DNA of 64,000 bases from Cryptomeria japonica (Eukaryota > Streptophyta > Pinopsida > Cupressales > Cupressaceae): contig NC_081405.1 of NCBI RefSeq assembly GCF_030272615.1, positions 312,999,735 through 313,063,734 of the forward strand. Reading direction: 5' to 3'. Position 1 is the stretch's first letter; each line of letters opens with the position of its first letter. Of the stretch, positions 48,300 to 60,700 are shown piece by piece. The translations under genes were made by a program, and so were the position numbers. The notes under the pieces were generated by a model, which was not told where the DNA came from, ran no database searches, and worked only from the letters and a program-made list of their open reading frames with translations.

Positions 48300-49144
48300 T
48301 AATACGTACCACCCCTATGTTAGTAACTTTGTTTGTATCTATATGATTCAAATTGTAATCGATTAGCAACTCTTTCGCTGCACTTATTGATTTTATTGCA
48401 CATATGAATACACGATTTCCCTCACGTGCCTCAAATATGCAATTGGGTTGCTTATTAGTTGACCCAGGTCACGTACTATTTATAAAACCTACAATATTCC
48501 CTATTGCTTTTGGCCTTCCATCAATGTATATAGCCACTCATTTACTTTGATCATTATCTTTTTGGTCTATATAATTTGCTCAAAGTGCATACCTACGCAT
48601 GCTTTTTTTATATCGAACAATCTGCATCCAATTTTTGTAATTGTAACAAGGTCCAACATACTCCATCAATTGAGAAACTTTGTTGAACAAACTTTTATGT
48701 CATCCATGGAAAATAGGGCCAAACCATGTAACAACAATGGTGCTATGCAATATATCCTCTTGTTAACACAAAAATCAGTGTTTATTGGAGGAATTTCCTT
48801 GGGTACTCATTGTTTCTATAGATGTTTGTACCTCAAGGGTGCCTCAATGTCACCTTTGGTCTCATCATCATAAGAACATGACCCCCCTTGAGCAAGGAAA
48901 AATTTCATGCATTTATTGAATTTTCTTCAAATCTTTTGACATCTAGTTGATCTCCCTATTTTAGACCTACTACATGTCTCACTTTCATCGACTATTCCTA
49001 CATTTCCCTCACTCAAGGAAGACACATCTGACAAATACCTATTTGGTGGTACCCGCACTCCATCAAATGAGAGAGTTGGTAACGAGAGAGATATTTTTTA
49101 AATGAGGGTAATGTTGATGAAGAAGTCGGTCCTGAACTTGACAT
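48300..49144 (-). pseudogene. SET-domain-like N-terminal part of the transposon gene
   Basis: The minus-strand ATG at 49144-49142 starts a serine-rich leader (MSSSGPTSSS). After one shift and several stops, the text near 48300-48560 reads YIDGRPKAIGNIVGFINST and then PNCIFEAREGNRVFICAIKS, ending ELLIDYNLN. This matches the C-terminal half of SET domains (IDxxxxGNxxRFINHSCxPNC ... vxIxAlrdIxxGEEL..dY). The NHSC catalytic motif is degraded to NST and GEEL to AKEL. SET domains methylate lysines; methyl transfer here is unlikely given the changes. It is fused by exon order to transposase-like exons. Confidence 0.55.
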
Positions 49145-49183
49145 TGAGATTAAAAATTGAATAAGTCCAACCGGGGCCTCAAG

Positions 49184-49997
49184 TGTTCATAACTGTATTA
49201 GATTTGCTGCTGTATATGGTGAAAATGGATAGCAATAAACAACAAAATTGAAAGACTAAAATGGATTCAACCACCAAACCCTAGCCTAACAATGAACAAA
49301 GATCCACCATAACATATGAAGATAACCTAAGACAATGCAAATAACTCAAAATCACAAAGATTATACCATCACATGTCCACTAGGGTTTTGATCTCCATTC
49401 TTCCTATCTCCATTGATCTTGTTTGATATGCTTGCTCTCAGATTTTTATGTGCACAAGAGCTCAATAAAGAACGGAATGTGGTTGCAAGTAGAATTGTAG
49501 TGTAGCCAAGTACTCCAAAATCAGTCATTAGTCATTAGGGATTAGGGTTTGACAATGAAGAAAGCATCTCCTTAAATAGAAGACACAATAAGAAATGGAG
49601 GGTTAAGATTGAGAGGTGTAAAAAGAGAGGTCGGCTAGGATTAGAGGGTAGGTATAAGAAATACCAAAATAATGAAAGAGGTAGGTAGTGTAGGAAATAA
49701 GAGATGAATGACATGTGTCATGTGTAGAAAAGGATAATGAATTAATTAAATAAATAAAGATTTATTTAATTAATAGAAGAAGTAGGACAATTAAATAAAT
49801 AAAATATTTATTTAATTTAGAAAAGGGATAATTTAAATAAATAAATGTATTTATTTAAATGAGAAATAAGGCTAGAAGAGGATAAATGAATTAATTAAAT
49901 AAATAAAGATTTATTTAATTAATAGAAGAATTAAGCTTAGATAATTAAATAAATAAAATTTTTATTTAATTAAACATGACAATTTTAGGTGTCTACA
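49184..49997 (-). repeat. 3' LTR of the Tat element
   Basis: The inner end (minus-strand start TGTAGACACC, plus-strand 49988-49997) is firm because a polypurine tract abuts it. The outer end at 49184 (plus TGTTCATAAC) is a guess from the TG...CA rule. The inner 250 bp hold imperfect inverted AT-rich repeats (ATTTATTTAATTAAT and complements at 49737-49775, 49790-49815 and 49880-49925), capable of forming hairpins. Confidence 0.65.
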
Positions 49998-50016
49998 TTT
50001 TGCCCCTCTTTGAGAC
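49998..50016 (-). other. Polypurine tract of the Tat element
   Basis: On the minus strand CTCAAAGAGGGGCAAAA lies directly before the LTR start TGTAGACACC. Confidence 0.8.
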
Positions 50017-50242
50017 AATGCGGCTTGTCGCGTTGTTTCAAAGAAAATAAGATGAACTGATACAGAGTTGCCCCAAGATGGGAATTATATGCCCCCTCGA
50101 GAGATTGGATGAAAATGTCTGAAAAGATTGCAGACAATCTCTCGATAAGAAAGATGGGATAGAATGGGTTGAGCGAATAAAGTGACAGAGTCACAAGATG
50201 AAGAATACTGACTCGGGAAATGAGGGCGAGGGCTAGGGTAGG

Positions 50243-50251
50243 CTATAAGAT
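50243..50251 (+). promoter_or_regulatory. TATA-like box of the antisense gene
   Basis: CTATAAGAT lies about 100 bp before the predicted ATG at 50342, on the strand opposite to gag-pol and about 245 bp inside the 3' LTR border. Spacing allows a short 5' leader. Assignment is by motif and position only. Confidence 0.45.
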
Positions 50252-50341
50252 AGACCACGGGCAAAAGACATCCTCATTGTCATCCACACCCATAGAAGAT
50301 CACAGTGCAGAGCGAGAAAAGAGCAGCAGCAGTCAGCAGCG

Positions 50342-53145
50342 ATGGCATTCGTTCATAGATTCGACCGTGTCCACCGATTCCAGCGACCAGCCGATGCAGG
50401 AGAGCCGGTAAGTGCTCAAAAACCTCCTCGTACTTTCACGCATTTCGAGTTTTGTCATTAATGCATGCTAGGTAGCAATAAATGCGCTAGGAATAGGATA
50501 GTTAAAAAGTGCAAAAACGCGCAACCGCGTCTGTGTCAGCGCCAGGCGCGTCTGTGTCCAACAGGCGCGTCTGTGTCGGGTTCAGGCGCGTCTGTGCCTG
50601 TAACCGCGTTTGTGTTGATTGCGGACGCGTTTGTGAAATTCAGCAGCGTCTGTGATTTTTAGTAGCGTTTATGTCATGCAGGGACGTCTGTGTTCCCTGG
50701 CCGCGTTTGTGTCTGGCATAGGCACGTTTGTGTTCAGAAAGCGCGTCTGTGTTGCAGAGGCGCGTTTATGCAGTCTATAAGCGCGTTTATGAGTTAAAAG
50801 CGCGTGTGTGTGGTAAAAGTGCGTTTATGTTTAAATGCATGGTTTTAGTCCTTTAGGTCAAATCGGCAGTTCTGTGATGAACATACGCTGTCGATTGGAT
50901 AAGCTGCTGAGAGGATACACTCAAGCAGGTCCTCTAGGAAGATTAGGATAGATTAAGGCACTTTGTGATGAACAGGGAGTGCGAATGTGAATGACACTTT
51001 GTGATGAACAGGGAATGTCACACACGTAGTACTTTGTGATGAACAGGGAGCACTACTAGGATAAATAGCAACACTTTGTGATGAACAGTGAGTGTCACTA
51101 GGGTAGATAACCATATGCATTTAGGTAGCAAGTAGCATTTTGTGATAAACAGTGAATGCCACGATAACTGACAAGATTGATTTGCTTAATTGCAGGAGTA
51201 TTTACCGATGTTGGAGTCACGGGAGAGATTCCCGTCGACTCAGAGACTGCGTCGAGAGTTGTCTATCCAGGACATGATTTCCGTTGAGGAGATGGGTCTC
51301 ACATATATGCTCTATGTGCCCGAGTTTCGGGCAAACATGGGGTTGCTGACTGCGTTGGCCGAGAGATGGCACTCAGAGACATGCACGTTTCACCTGCCGA
51401 TGGGTGAGATGACAGTGACACTGGAGGATGTATACCGGATATTACATGTTCCCATTGATGGAGAGTTGATCCCCTACGACCGTGACGGTGACAGGGAGGC
51501 CTTGAGACGGGTTTTTCAGGATCCTGAGTTGGAGATGAGAGCAGGGCATGTAGCCTGGGACACCATGACTGCCACAGGATTAGCATTGCCGGCAGTTGTT
51601 GGGGGAGTCATCAGTGGATATTTGTGTCCAGACAGGGCCACACGAGGATTGGCAGTGGGTTGGGGAGGAGCCTTGGAGACGCTGATGGCAGAGCACACTA
51701 GGTATGCATGGGGGCCATGTGTCCTAGCACATTTTTATTATGAGCTGCATCAGTTTGTATACCATGGATCAGTGGGGTTGGGCTGCGGTGTGACTCTCTT
51801 GCAGGTGTGGGCCTATGAGCACCTTCCTATCACACGGCCGATTCACTTCAGAGGCAGAGGACAGGGACAGAGTTTTGTTCATTTGTATGCCATGATTACA
51901 TCCCAGCCTCGGATTGGGAGATTGGAGCATTGGAGGAGAGTCATTGATGACATTGATATGGTGATCTGGAGGCCGTACCTGGGGTGCGAGGAGTGGGGGG
52001 ACGATGCATTGGAGCTGCCCTACACCTTCCGGAGCAGGTACCTGATTGGGCGGACGCCCTATATATTAGAGAGACAGCTGGTGGACCGGGTATGCAGGCA
52101 GTATGGCCGGATTCAGAGGATGCCCCGAGGCTCGGGTATGTATGCCCGTACTATTAGAGATCAGGTGCAGTTTGGCCCACTGCTATCCTATGATCAGGCA
52201 GTGATGCAGCTAGCGGAGATGATGCCGATGCCATGGGACATGTGGCCAGAGGTAGATAATGCAGGGATGGACGCAGAGTACTCTGCGTACTGGGCAGAGC
52301 ATCCCTTTCCTAGGTTGACAGATCCAGCAGAGCCAGTGGATGGAGAGGGTGGAGGAGAGGATGATGAGGGAGGAGGGGATGGAGGTAGGGGCCGGCGGAG
52401 GCGGAGGGGAGTGGTGGGAGAGAGATGGGTAGCACCTCGGAGGGAGGGAGGTCAGGAGAGAGCAGCTCCAGTGGTGAGAGGACGGGGTGGACTGCCCCTA
52501 CAGGTGCCAGCAGCACAGGGTCCCAGAGAGGGACAGAGACAGGTGCAGCCAGAGGGACAGAGATAGGTACAGCCACAGGTACCTATACAGGCACAGGGAC
52601 AGGTGCAGGCAGAGGCACAGGGACAGGCACCTGTAGAGGAGGAGCCACAAGCAGGGACGGAGAGCGGAGACTCTGAGGAGGATGAGGTGGTGAGGCTGCG
52701 GGAGATCTGCCAGGGCCAGGCAGATGAGATTGAGGATTTGGTTCGAGAGAGGAACCACCTCAGGATCAGGGTCCGAGATACAGAGCGGGAGAGGGATCAG
52801 GCCATCCAGAGATATACTGAGGCCGAGACAGCTCTGAGGGCAGGTAGGCGGGCAGCAGAGGATGCAGGGGCAGGCTACGCATATGTTTTGCGAGCTGGAG
52901 AGGAGATCGCCTACTGGAGGGATCTATACTATGCAGCCGTGCCAGCAGAGCAGCGGGCTAGGAGCTTCCAGAGGTCGTCGCGCACAGCGACGGCTACGGG
53001 AGGGAGCCGCAAGAGACAGGCATCCAGCGGTGGGGTTATGGGGCCTCCACCACCACCAGAGGGACAAGGGGATCCTGGGGCGGGTCCATCTATAGCTCAG
53101 ACTCCGTCGAGGCGGGGCGGCTCCGAGGGAGGGAGTTCCTCATAG
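50342..53145 (+). CDS. Antisense plant mobile domain (MAIN-like) gene, spliced
   Basis: Predicted exon 1 is 50342-50407 (22 codons, donor CCG|GTAAGT) and exon 2 starts at 51196 after TTAATTGCAG, in the same phase. Exon 2 is open to TAG at 52564, where CAG is expected, and then open in frame to 53145. The first half matches the plant mobile domain: ERWHSETCTFHLPMGEMTVT followed by LEDVYRIL and VPIDGE, with many Trp and Tyr downstream. The second half is glycine- and arginine-rich, then Gln/Pro repeats, a coiled coil (EEDEVVRLREICQGQADEIE, RDTERERDQA) and a PPPPP tail. PMD proteins MAIN/MAIL1 act in nuclear silencing and genome stability. PMD genes in antisense orientation inside gypsy elements are known; a role against host silencing is inference. 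Convergent with gag-pol. Confidence 0.8.
50527..50830 (+). repeat. Phased decamer array GCGTCTGTGT, 16 copies
   Basis: Sixteen copies of (G/A)CGT(C/T)T(G/A)TGT or close variants start at 50527, 50548, 50567, 50588, 50606, 50627, 50646, 50665, 50684, 50703, 50724, 50743, 50762, 50783, 50802 and 50821. Start-to-start spacing is 18-21 bp, mostly 19 or 21. The spacers are not conserved. The first copies are closest to GCGTCTGTGT; later ones drift to GCGTTTATG. Confidence 0.92.
50960..51156 (+). repeat. Interspersed repeat ACTTTGTGATGAACAGGGAG
   Basis: Copies at 50960-50979, 50996-51015, 51031-51050, 51073-51092 and a diverged one at 51137-51156, plus a partial at about 50871 (CTGTGATGAACA). Copies differ by one to four bases and spacers vary from 15 to 44 bp. 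Confidence 0.9.
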
Positions 53146-54789
53146 CTATAGTGGGCTCCCATTGTATCAGTAGATGTATCATTGTTGTATTGTAGACACC
53201 TGCGGGTGATTCTTTTGTAGCCATATGATTCTTTTGACATCATTGTATCATGACACATTTTGAGTATATATGAGAGATGATCCATTTTTGCGGCAGCTAT
53301 ATGCATGTGTACCTTATGTGATGAAATGTTCTTATGTGATGCATGTTTTATGATATGGATGCTTATATGATGCAATGCAATATATTTTTGTTCTTTTATG
53401 TTATATATGTGATGCATGATGCAAATGAAAATGTATGTAATGCAGATGAATATGATAATGCAAATTGTAAATTGTGCTAACAAATGTTGTGTGCAGGATG
53501 TGATGTAATTGTGATATCTATATGTATGTATGAAATGCTTATATGTGGTGATGCAGGTGCAACTACATGAAATGTAAATGTTTTTGGTGTGTCATTATAC
53601 TCAGTCATGTGATAGCGGGCTACACGGACTCGAGAAGGACAATGAAAGGCAATCAAGAAAGGGGGATGGAAGACAGAAGATATGAACGTGAAAGAGCTTC
53701 TTGTGCGTTATCATCATTGAGCTTTATTATGGCAAAATAGGTTATGACAATCGAGGCATATGTTTGGCCCAGAAAGTCAGTGTACCTGTTTGCATGGAGA
53801 TAAGACAGTCACAAACAAGGAATGCCCCAGTTCATACTAGACTCACAGTGTCCTCATATCCTTGGACAAGTCATAGCATTACTAAAAGACAATCCACAGA
53901 CAGCAAATACAAAGAGGTGACGATACCCCATCCTCGCCTTTCTAGTCACAGACATCCTGGAGATAGAATCTCTAGTCAAAGACATCCTGGAAAAGCTAAA
54001 AGACATGTCACCAAAAGATAAAATCAAAAGAAAACCAAGACTCGACACCAACATCCACTGTAGTCCTCAAGTTTGTGTCTCTTGTCACTTGTTTAAGTCA
54101 AATTCGATTGTGGTCACGATGTTCACTTTCACAAAAAGGATAGATAGCACTGAACCATATGTTGTCTGAGTCTGTTAAAAGATTTGATTTTGTTGAAGCC
54201 CATTGTTGCTGCTGTGTCTCCTTTGAAACTGACTGGATCCATGAAACTGATACCTTATTGCGGAGAAGACGAAACTTTCATTGTGGATTGTGCGCGGATA
54301 GACTGAAGAAAGCTGGAAGAAACTGTACTCCTCGAAGCATGTAATGTTCTCAGTTCCACACCCATTACTAGACGTAGGATTTGGCCGTAGTCACAGATAG
54401 GATCTGATTTATTATGGATGGAAAAGGGAGTGAAAGGGGAGGGTTATGGATGGCTAACCAATCTTAGGTAGATCAATAACAAGCCATGATGGGAATGGGT
54501 AAGTTTATTATGAGCGAATAAGTTGTGAGTGTGTGCAAAGTGAAAGGATGAAAGTGAATCCTGAAGGAGGGAGGAGCAAAGTCTCTACGCATGGCGCTGG
54601 TGACCCAGTTTTCACCATGGTACTTGCCCAGGGCGCCACCGAAGTGGTTTTCACCGTTGGACGAAATTATTTCTCTTTACTTTTTTGGATTTTTCAATTT
54701 TTTTTTTTTTTGTTTTATAATTTTTTTTTGTATTTTTTTGAATTTTTTTGATTTTTTTGTATTTTTGCATTAGGATACTCAAAAAGAGC
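53146..54789. other. Convergent intergenic region between PMD gene and gag-pol
   Basis: No gene is supported. The left part is rich in ATGCA/TGATGCA steps. 53941-53962 and 53971-53992 repeat TCTAGTCAnAGACATCCTGG with a 30-bp period. 54690-54770 is a long T-rich tract (A-rich in the gag-pol sense) just after the pol stop. Both genes would terminate transcription here. Confidence 0.5.
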
Positions 54790-57700
54790 TTATGTGTAGA
54801 ACCTGCGAAGGTGCATGCTATTGATAGGATCCTCCAAAGATTCCCCTTCTGTAGTTGAGAGTTGATATGCCCCAGATCCATATACTGCTGTGATGATGTA
54901 AGGACCCAGCCAGTTGGGTTCAAATTTGCCCTTCTTTTCTCTATCTTGCTGATTCTTGGGGTTCTCTCTGAGGACTAAGTCACCTACCTCAAATGTGCGA
55001 GGCTTGACCTTGTGATTGTAACTGCGACTCATTCTTTGTTGGTAAGCCTTGAGATGATTAAAAGCAGTGTGTCGTCGTTCCTCCAGCAGTTCTAGTTCTT
55101 GTAAGCGAGAGACCCTGTAGTCTTCATCGTTGATTATGTTTCTCAAGGAGACCCGTAAAGAAGGTAACTCGACCTCAATAGGCAAGATGGCTTCAGCGCC
55201 GTAGACAAGTGAGTAAGGTGTAGCTCCTGTAGGTGTGCGGACACTGGTACGATAGGCCCAAAGTGCGGGATTGAGTTGGACATGCCAGTTACGGCCAGCG
55301 TCGTCGACTGTCTTTTTAAGTATTTTGAGAATTGTTTTGTTAGACGCCTCAGCTTGGCCATTACCTTGGGGGTAATATGGTGTGGAGAAATGATGAGAGA
55401 TATGGAAGCGCTCACAGAGTTCACGAACATCCTGGTTCTTGAAAGGACGCCCGTTATCGGTAATAATGGAAGTAGGAATCCCGTATCGGCAAATGATGTA
55501 GTTCAGGATGAACGTAGCGATTTGTTTCCCAGTAACTTGTGTGAGAGGCACGGCTTCAATCCACTTTGTGAAATACTCTGTGGCTGTGATAATGAATTTA
55601 TGTCCGTTGGAAGAAGGAGGGTGAATCTTGCCTATGAGATCGAGTCCCCACTGACAAAAGGGCCAAGGAGATGCAAGTGGCTGTAGTTCCTGTGCTGGTG
55701 CATGTATGAGGTCTCCATGAATTTGACACTGCTTACACCTCTTGACAAACTGATATGCATCTTTTTCCATAGTAGGCCAGTAGTATCCAGTCCTGATGAG
55801 TTTCTTGGCCAAGGTAGGACCACTAGTATGCGGACCACATATCCCTTCGTGTACTTCTCGTAACGCAATCTGAGCTTCGTCACTCTCTAAACATCTAAGG
55901 AGGGTGCCATCTAGACCTCGTCGGTACAGGATATCAGCTAGGATAACGTATCGGGAGGATTGGCGAATGAAAGTGCGGCGTTGGTTGTTCGATAGATCGA
56001 GAGGTAAGATATTGTTGCGAAGGTATGTGAATATGGAACCATATAACTGGGATTCAGGACCAACAACACATATCATTTCCGTAGGAGTGATCTCATATGA
56101 CGGAATCAACAGGTTGTCAACCAGGAACTCATAGCAGGTCTCATTTTGCGGTAGGTCAATGAGCGAAGCAATTGTAGCCATGGCATCAGCAGCGCGATTC
56201 TGTTCTCTTGGTATCTGCTCAAACTCTATCTTTGCAAAGTGCTGTTTCAGATCATCTACCAGTTGTTTGTAAGGCATTAGCTTTTCATCTTTTGTTTGAT
56301 AATCATCAGTTGTTTGACGGATGACAAGTTGAGAATCCCCAAAAACACAAAGTTCTTGGATCTTCCACTGAACTGCAATTCTTAGCCCCGTTGTTAATGC
56401 CTCGTATTCCGCTATATTGTTGGTGCAAGGAAATGATAAGCGGTATGACTTTGGTATAGAATCGCCTTGGGGAGTTATAAAGAGTATACCCGCTCCTGCC
56501 CCATGCTGTGTATATGAGCCATCAAAGTATAGTTGCCATGGCTTTGCAGGTGATATTGTTAGAATGGACTCATCTGGAAATTCTGACTGTAGAGGAACAT
56601 CATCTATCATGGGAGCATCTGCCAGTTGATCTGCGATGGCTTGTCCTTTGATTGCTTTTCTGTCCACGTATTCAATGTCGAATTCACTCAAAATCATTAC
56701 CCACTTGGCCAGCCGCCCAGTAAGTGTAGCTTTGTTGAGCAGATATTTTAGTGGATCAATTCTGGCAATCAACTTGGTCTTGTGAGTGAGCATATAATGT
56801 CGTAATTTTTGTGAAGCGAAGACCACAGCGAGACATGCACGCTCAATTGGTGTGTAGTTTAGCTCATATCCCACCAATGTGCGACTGATATAGTAGACTG
56901 CTTTTTCCTTGCCGTCAGGTATTTGCTGTGCTAGTAGTGCCCCCAGTGCTGTTGGAGTAGCTGATATGTAAAGTAGCAATGGTTGATCCGGAATTGGTGG
57001 CATCAAAACTGGTGGGTTCAAAAGATAGTCTTTAAGTGCCTGAAAATCCTGTTGACAGTTCTCGTCCCATTTGAACTTAATGTTTTTGTGTAGCAGGTGC
57101 TGGAAAGGATTGCACTTATCTGCAAGTTGTGCTATGAATCTTCGTATGGACTGGAGTCTCCCTTGTAAAGACCGAAGTTGACTGATATTCTTAGGTGGTG
57201 GCATGTCCAAGATAGCCTTGACTTTTGCTGGATCCGCTTCTATTCCTCTTTTAGACACAATGAATCCTAGGAGCTTCCCGGAGGTTACTCCAAAGACACA
57301 TTTCTTTGGATTTAATCTTACCTTGTATTTTTCCAGCCTATCAAAAGCAACTGAAAGTATGTCCAAGTGTGTATTTCTGTCTATTGATTTAACCAAAAGG
57401 TCGTCGACATAATCTTCCACCTTTACATGCATGAGATCATGGAAGATAGTAGTCATGGCTTGTTGATATGTGGCACCTGCGTTTTTCAGCCCAAAGGGCA
57501 TGACATTCCAGCAGAAGGTTCCCCATGGACAAGTGAATGATGTTTTATGTTGATCTTCAGGTGCAATCCTGATCTGATTATATCCAGAGAATCCGTCCAT
57601 TAAAGATAACATCTCATGGCCTGCTGTGAGATCAACAATTAAATCAATGTTTGGTAATGGGAAATCGTCCTTCGGACAAGCCTTGTTGATATCCCTGAAG

Positions 57701-60700
57701 TCTGTACATATTCGGATGCTGCGATCTGGTTTGCTAACAGGTACTAAGTTGGAAATCCATTCAGGATAATCAATTGGGCGTATGAATCCGACATCTAGTA
57801 ATTTCTCCAGTTCTGCCTTGACTAGCAATGCCACCTGTGGATGCATTTTCCTTAATTTCTGTTTTACTGGTTTTGCCCCCGGTTTGACTGTTAAATGATG
57901 CATTACTAAGTCGGGGTCTAGTCCAGGCATATCAGCATAAGACCATGCGAAGTTGACTTGTCGTTCCTTAAAGAAGCTTATGAATTTTGCTCTCTCGGTT
58001 TCTGTCAATGATTGAGCCAAAAATATGTTGTGTGGAACCTCTGCTGTACCAATGTTTGTCTTTATAGTCTCCTCTACCAACATGGATGATTTTTCCTCGT
58101 ATGATGCTGGGAGAATGTCAAGCCTTCCATCCTCGGACGCCTCAGAGAGGTTTTCACCCTCAGATACGTCCTTTCTTTTTACTTTTTTAGAGTCAGAGAG
58201 CGCCACAGTGTGGTTTTCGCCATAAGACCCTTGTTTTGTCTTTATTTTCACATTTTTGCGACTAGAAGGCCCGACACCCTCACCAAAGTATGCCATGTTA
58301 TTTAGCTCTATGGCGTATCCTGCTTTATGGTCTCCAAGAGGAAGATCTTCGCGAATGCCAAGATAATCAACAATAGCTTCGTCATTTTGAAATGTATCAA
58401 ACTGTGGTGGTCCATCCTGATCCCAGTCAATGAGTTGGGGGTGAACGAGGGGAAGGTCTTTAGTGTTTTTAGAGTCCGCAAGGCTAATAGTGAAGATGTG
58501 TTTATATTCAGGTATGTCAAGATAGTCATCGAGGTCGTCAATGGCACTCTCCTCATCAGTTTCGATCGTGAGTGAGTCCAAATTATCATCACTGGTCGCA
58601 CCCTCAGGGACAGGTGTCCTCATCCTATGTGATCCTGACCTAGGGCCTTGAAACGAAGCTTGTGCGGGATCCTTATGGGTTGATTCTTGACCAATTCTGA
58701 ATTTCTTGTAAAACTCCTCCTCCTCTGTAGGTTCATCCGGCTCTCTAAATGTCTCATTGAGTTCATAGTCGCTAGAGGATTTGTCTGAACCCCATTCCCA
58801 CTCATTGGAGTCTGTAGAATAGTTATCCTCTTGTTGAACTTCAGCCACTTTGACTCGCCATATCTGTTTTGTTCTCTTGTTTTGAATCTTGGGATTTAGA
58901 AAACCAAGCCCCTTAGAGCGTTCCCTTCTTGTAGTTAGCTCAGGTTGTAGAGGCTCCACGACACCCTCTTTGCGTAGTCCGAGAGGACTCTTTCCATCAT
59001 ACCCAAATCTTTGTAGAATTTTGAAACCTTTGCCATAGTTCTCACAGGGTATTATAATTTGATCATGTGTCTCATCTTCAGCGTCTTTATATAGCATTTT
59101 ATATAAACTTTCTTCCTCTAGTTCGCCCCATTTTTGAAAGACGGTAGGATCCCATTTGAGGAGCATGATGGAGATTTGCTTATTAGGATGTGGCCTCCCA
59201 TATTCCTTGGGGGAGTTCATGACTTGTCGTAAGAACATTGTTTGATTCAGAGTGTATTCTCCCATGCCTTTGTCTTGAAACTTGGCTCTAGGTTCACCTT
59301 GTTTGGATGTCGAGGGCTTTAATGACTCAGGATCAATATATGCTGAAGAAGGAGTAGCCTCACGATTGCTGGGAATGGTAATCTCAGTATGTGATCTCAA
59401 GTTATTGCAATATATAAATGGATTTGGATCACCATTGACCGTTACCTCGACTCCATTATGAGGAAATTTTATGCACTGATGATATGTTGATGGGACCGCT
59501 CTCATTTCATGAATCCATGGACGTCCTAGCAATATGTTATACGTGAGGTCTAGATCCAGGACTTGACAAATCACGTCCTTTGTGACTGGCCCTATTCTTA
59601 GCGGTAAGATGACTGTGCCCTTGGACGAACGCTCTTCATCATCATAAGCCTTAATAGTGATTTGTTTTGTAGCATTCACAGCTTTGTCAGAATATCCCAA
59701 TTGTCTGATGGTGCTCAATGTACAAATATTAAGACCTGCTCCTCCATCTATCAGGACTCGTTTTATTCGGTGTTTATGTATAAAGGCTTCAATATGTAGA
59801 GGTGCATTATGAGGCTGACTTATGGAGGCGTCATCGGCTTCTGTGAATGTGAGGGAGTGTGGAACGGATAGGTATCCCACCATGGCTTGAAACTGGTCCA
59901 CGTTTAGATCAGTAGGGATAGCAGTATCTCTCAAGGTTTTGTCAAGGACAGCTTTATGTGCAGGAGATATACGTAAGAGCTCAAGAATAGAGATGAGTGC
60001 GGGTGTTTTCCCTAATTGCTCTACAAGATCATACTCAGGCTTAGTTGACGGAAGATTGGTATTCTTAGTAGAGGTACCTGGCAATGTGATCTTACCTCGA
60101 CGGGTTGTAACATGACATTCGGAAGTAGATGCGGACGAAGATCCCACACCTTTTAGGACAATTTTAGGTCGCTGAGAAGGATTCTCAGGATTTTTATTTT
60201 TGATAGTAATGGTAGAAATATGATTGTCCATTGAGATGTGATTAATAGTGGAATCATAATTGTAAGATGTTCTGGTGTAATTGGCTTGATCATCTGTGAC
60301 TTTGCCTTTTCCCTTGTCATGTTTTGGGAATGGTTCCTTAAACACCTCATGCTCTTGGTTAGAGGAATGTCCCTCAATCTCAATATCTCCTCTGTCAATG
60401 AGATCTTGTACAATGTTTTTCAATCGATGGCAATTACTTGTCTTGTGACCCTTGCTCTTATGAAATTCGCAAAATTCATCATCATTCCACCAATTCGGTT
60501 TTACCTTTGGTTCATATGGAGGAAAATCTGGGACCGTGATCACCTTGTTTGCTACAAGCTTTTTGAATACTGATTCAAGTGGTTCTCCCAATGGAGTGTA
60601 CTTCCTTCGTGGTCTAGCAGCCGTTTGATTGTTCACTTGATTGTTGGTAGAACTTGATCCAGAAAAGACGAACTTTGGTCTCACTGTGTTGGCATCAACA

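Larger units (their letters stand above)
43640..49144 (-). pseudogene. Multi-exon transposon gene (SET-like to PF03004-like)
   Basis: Minus-strand exon-like blocks with GT donors follow one another: about 49144-48309, 48181-48119, 48004-47784, 45800-45660, 45560-45420, 45330-45250, 45127-44837, 44760-44660, 44540-44410, 44320-44215, 44110-44040, 43960-43880 and 43790-43645. Many blocks are acidic, low-complexity linkers. The two recognisable parts are described separately. Stops occur in several blocks and an unrelated fragment (46370-47340) splits the gene. Whether all blocks belong to one gene is inference from strand, order and splice sites. Confidence 0.5.
35017..49183 (-). mobile_element. 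Putative CACTA (En/Spm) element with captured gene
   Basis: Left terminus CACTAGTACATTTGGGGC at 35017 interrupts copia integrase and is followed by subterminal repeats. Inside, all on the minus strand, are clathrin heavy chain exons (35664-43157) and a multi-exon gene with PF03004-like and SET-like parts (43640-49144). The other terminus is not found and may lie beyond the gypsy element that starts at 49184. The single-element interpretation is inference; separate insertions are the alternative. Confidence 0.5.
50408..51195 (+). other. Predicted intron of the PMD gene, with two repeat arrays
   Basis: It is bounded by GTAAGT and a T-rich tract ending TGCAG. Removing it joins two open frames in phase. 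It contains the GCGTCTGTGT array (50527-50830) and the TTTGTGATGAACAG repeats (50960-51156). If the intron is not real, this region would be a promoter or leader of an ORF starting inside exon 2. Confidence 0.65.

Noticed and set aside
50527-50830. CRISPR-like array of short repeats with unique spacers
   Set aside because: The conserved unit is only about 10 bp with 9-11 bp spacers, inside a plant retrotransposon and with no cas genes. It is a phased motif array, not CRISPR.
51299-51698. Minus-strand open frames under the PMD gene
   Set aside because: They are shadows of the GC-rich PMD coding frame; no domain, and the plus frame has the recognisable PMD text.
52310-52758. Leucine/proline-rich antisense frames and the alternative plus frame in the Gln-rich part
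   Set aside because: Produced by repetitive CAG/GGACAG sequence, which leaves all frames open; the PMD frame continues in phase on both sides.
54690-54770. Long T-rich tract as the poly(A) tail of a LINE or processed pseudogene
   Set aside because: No retroposed body or target duplication abuts it; it sits between the stops of two convergent element genes.
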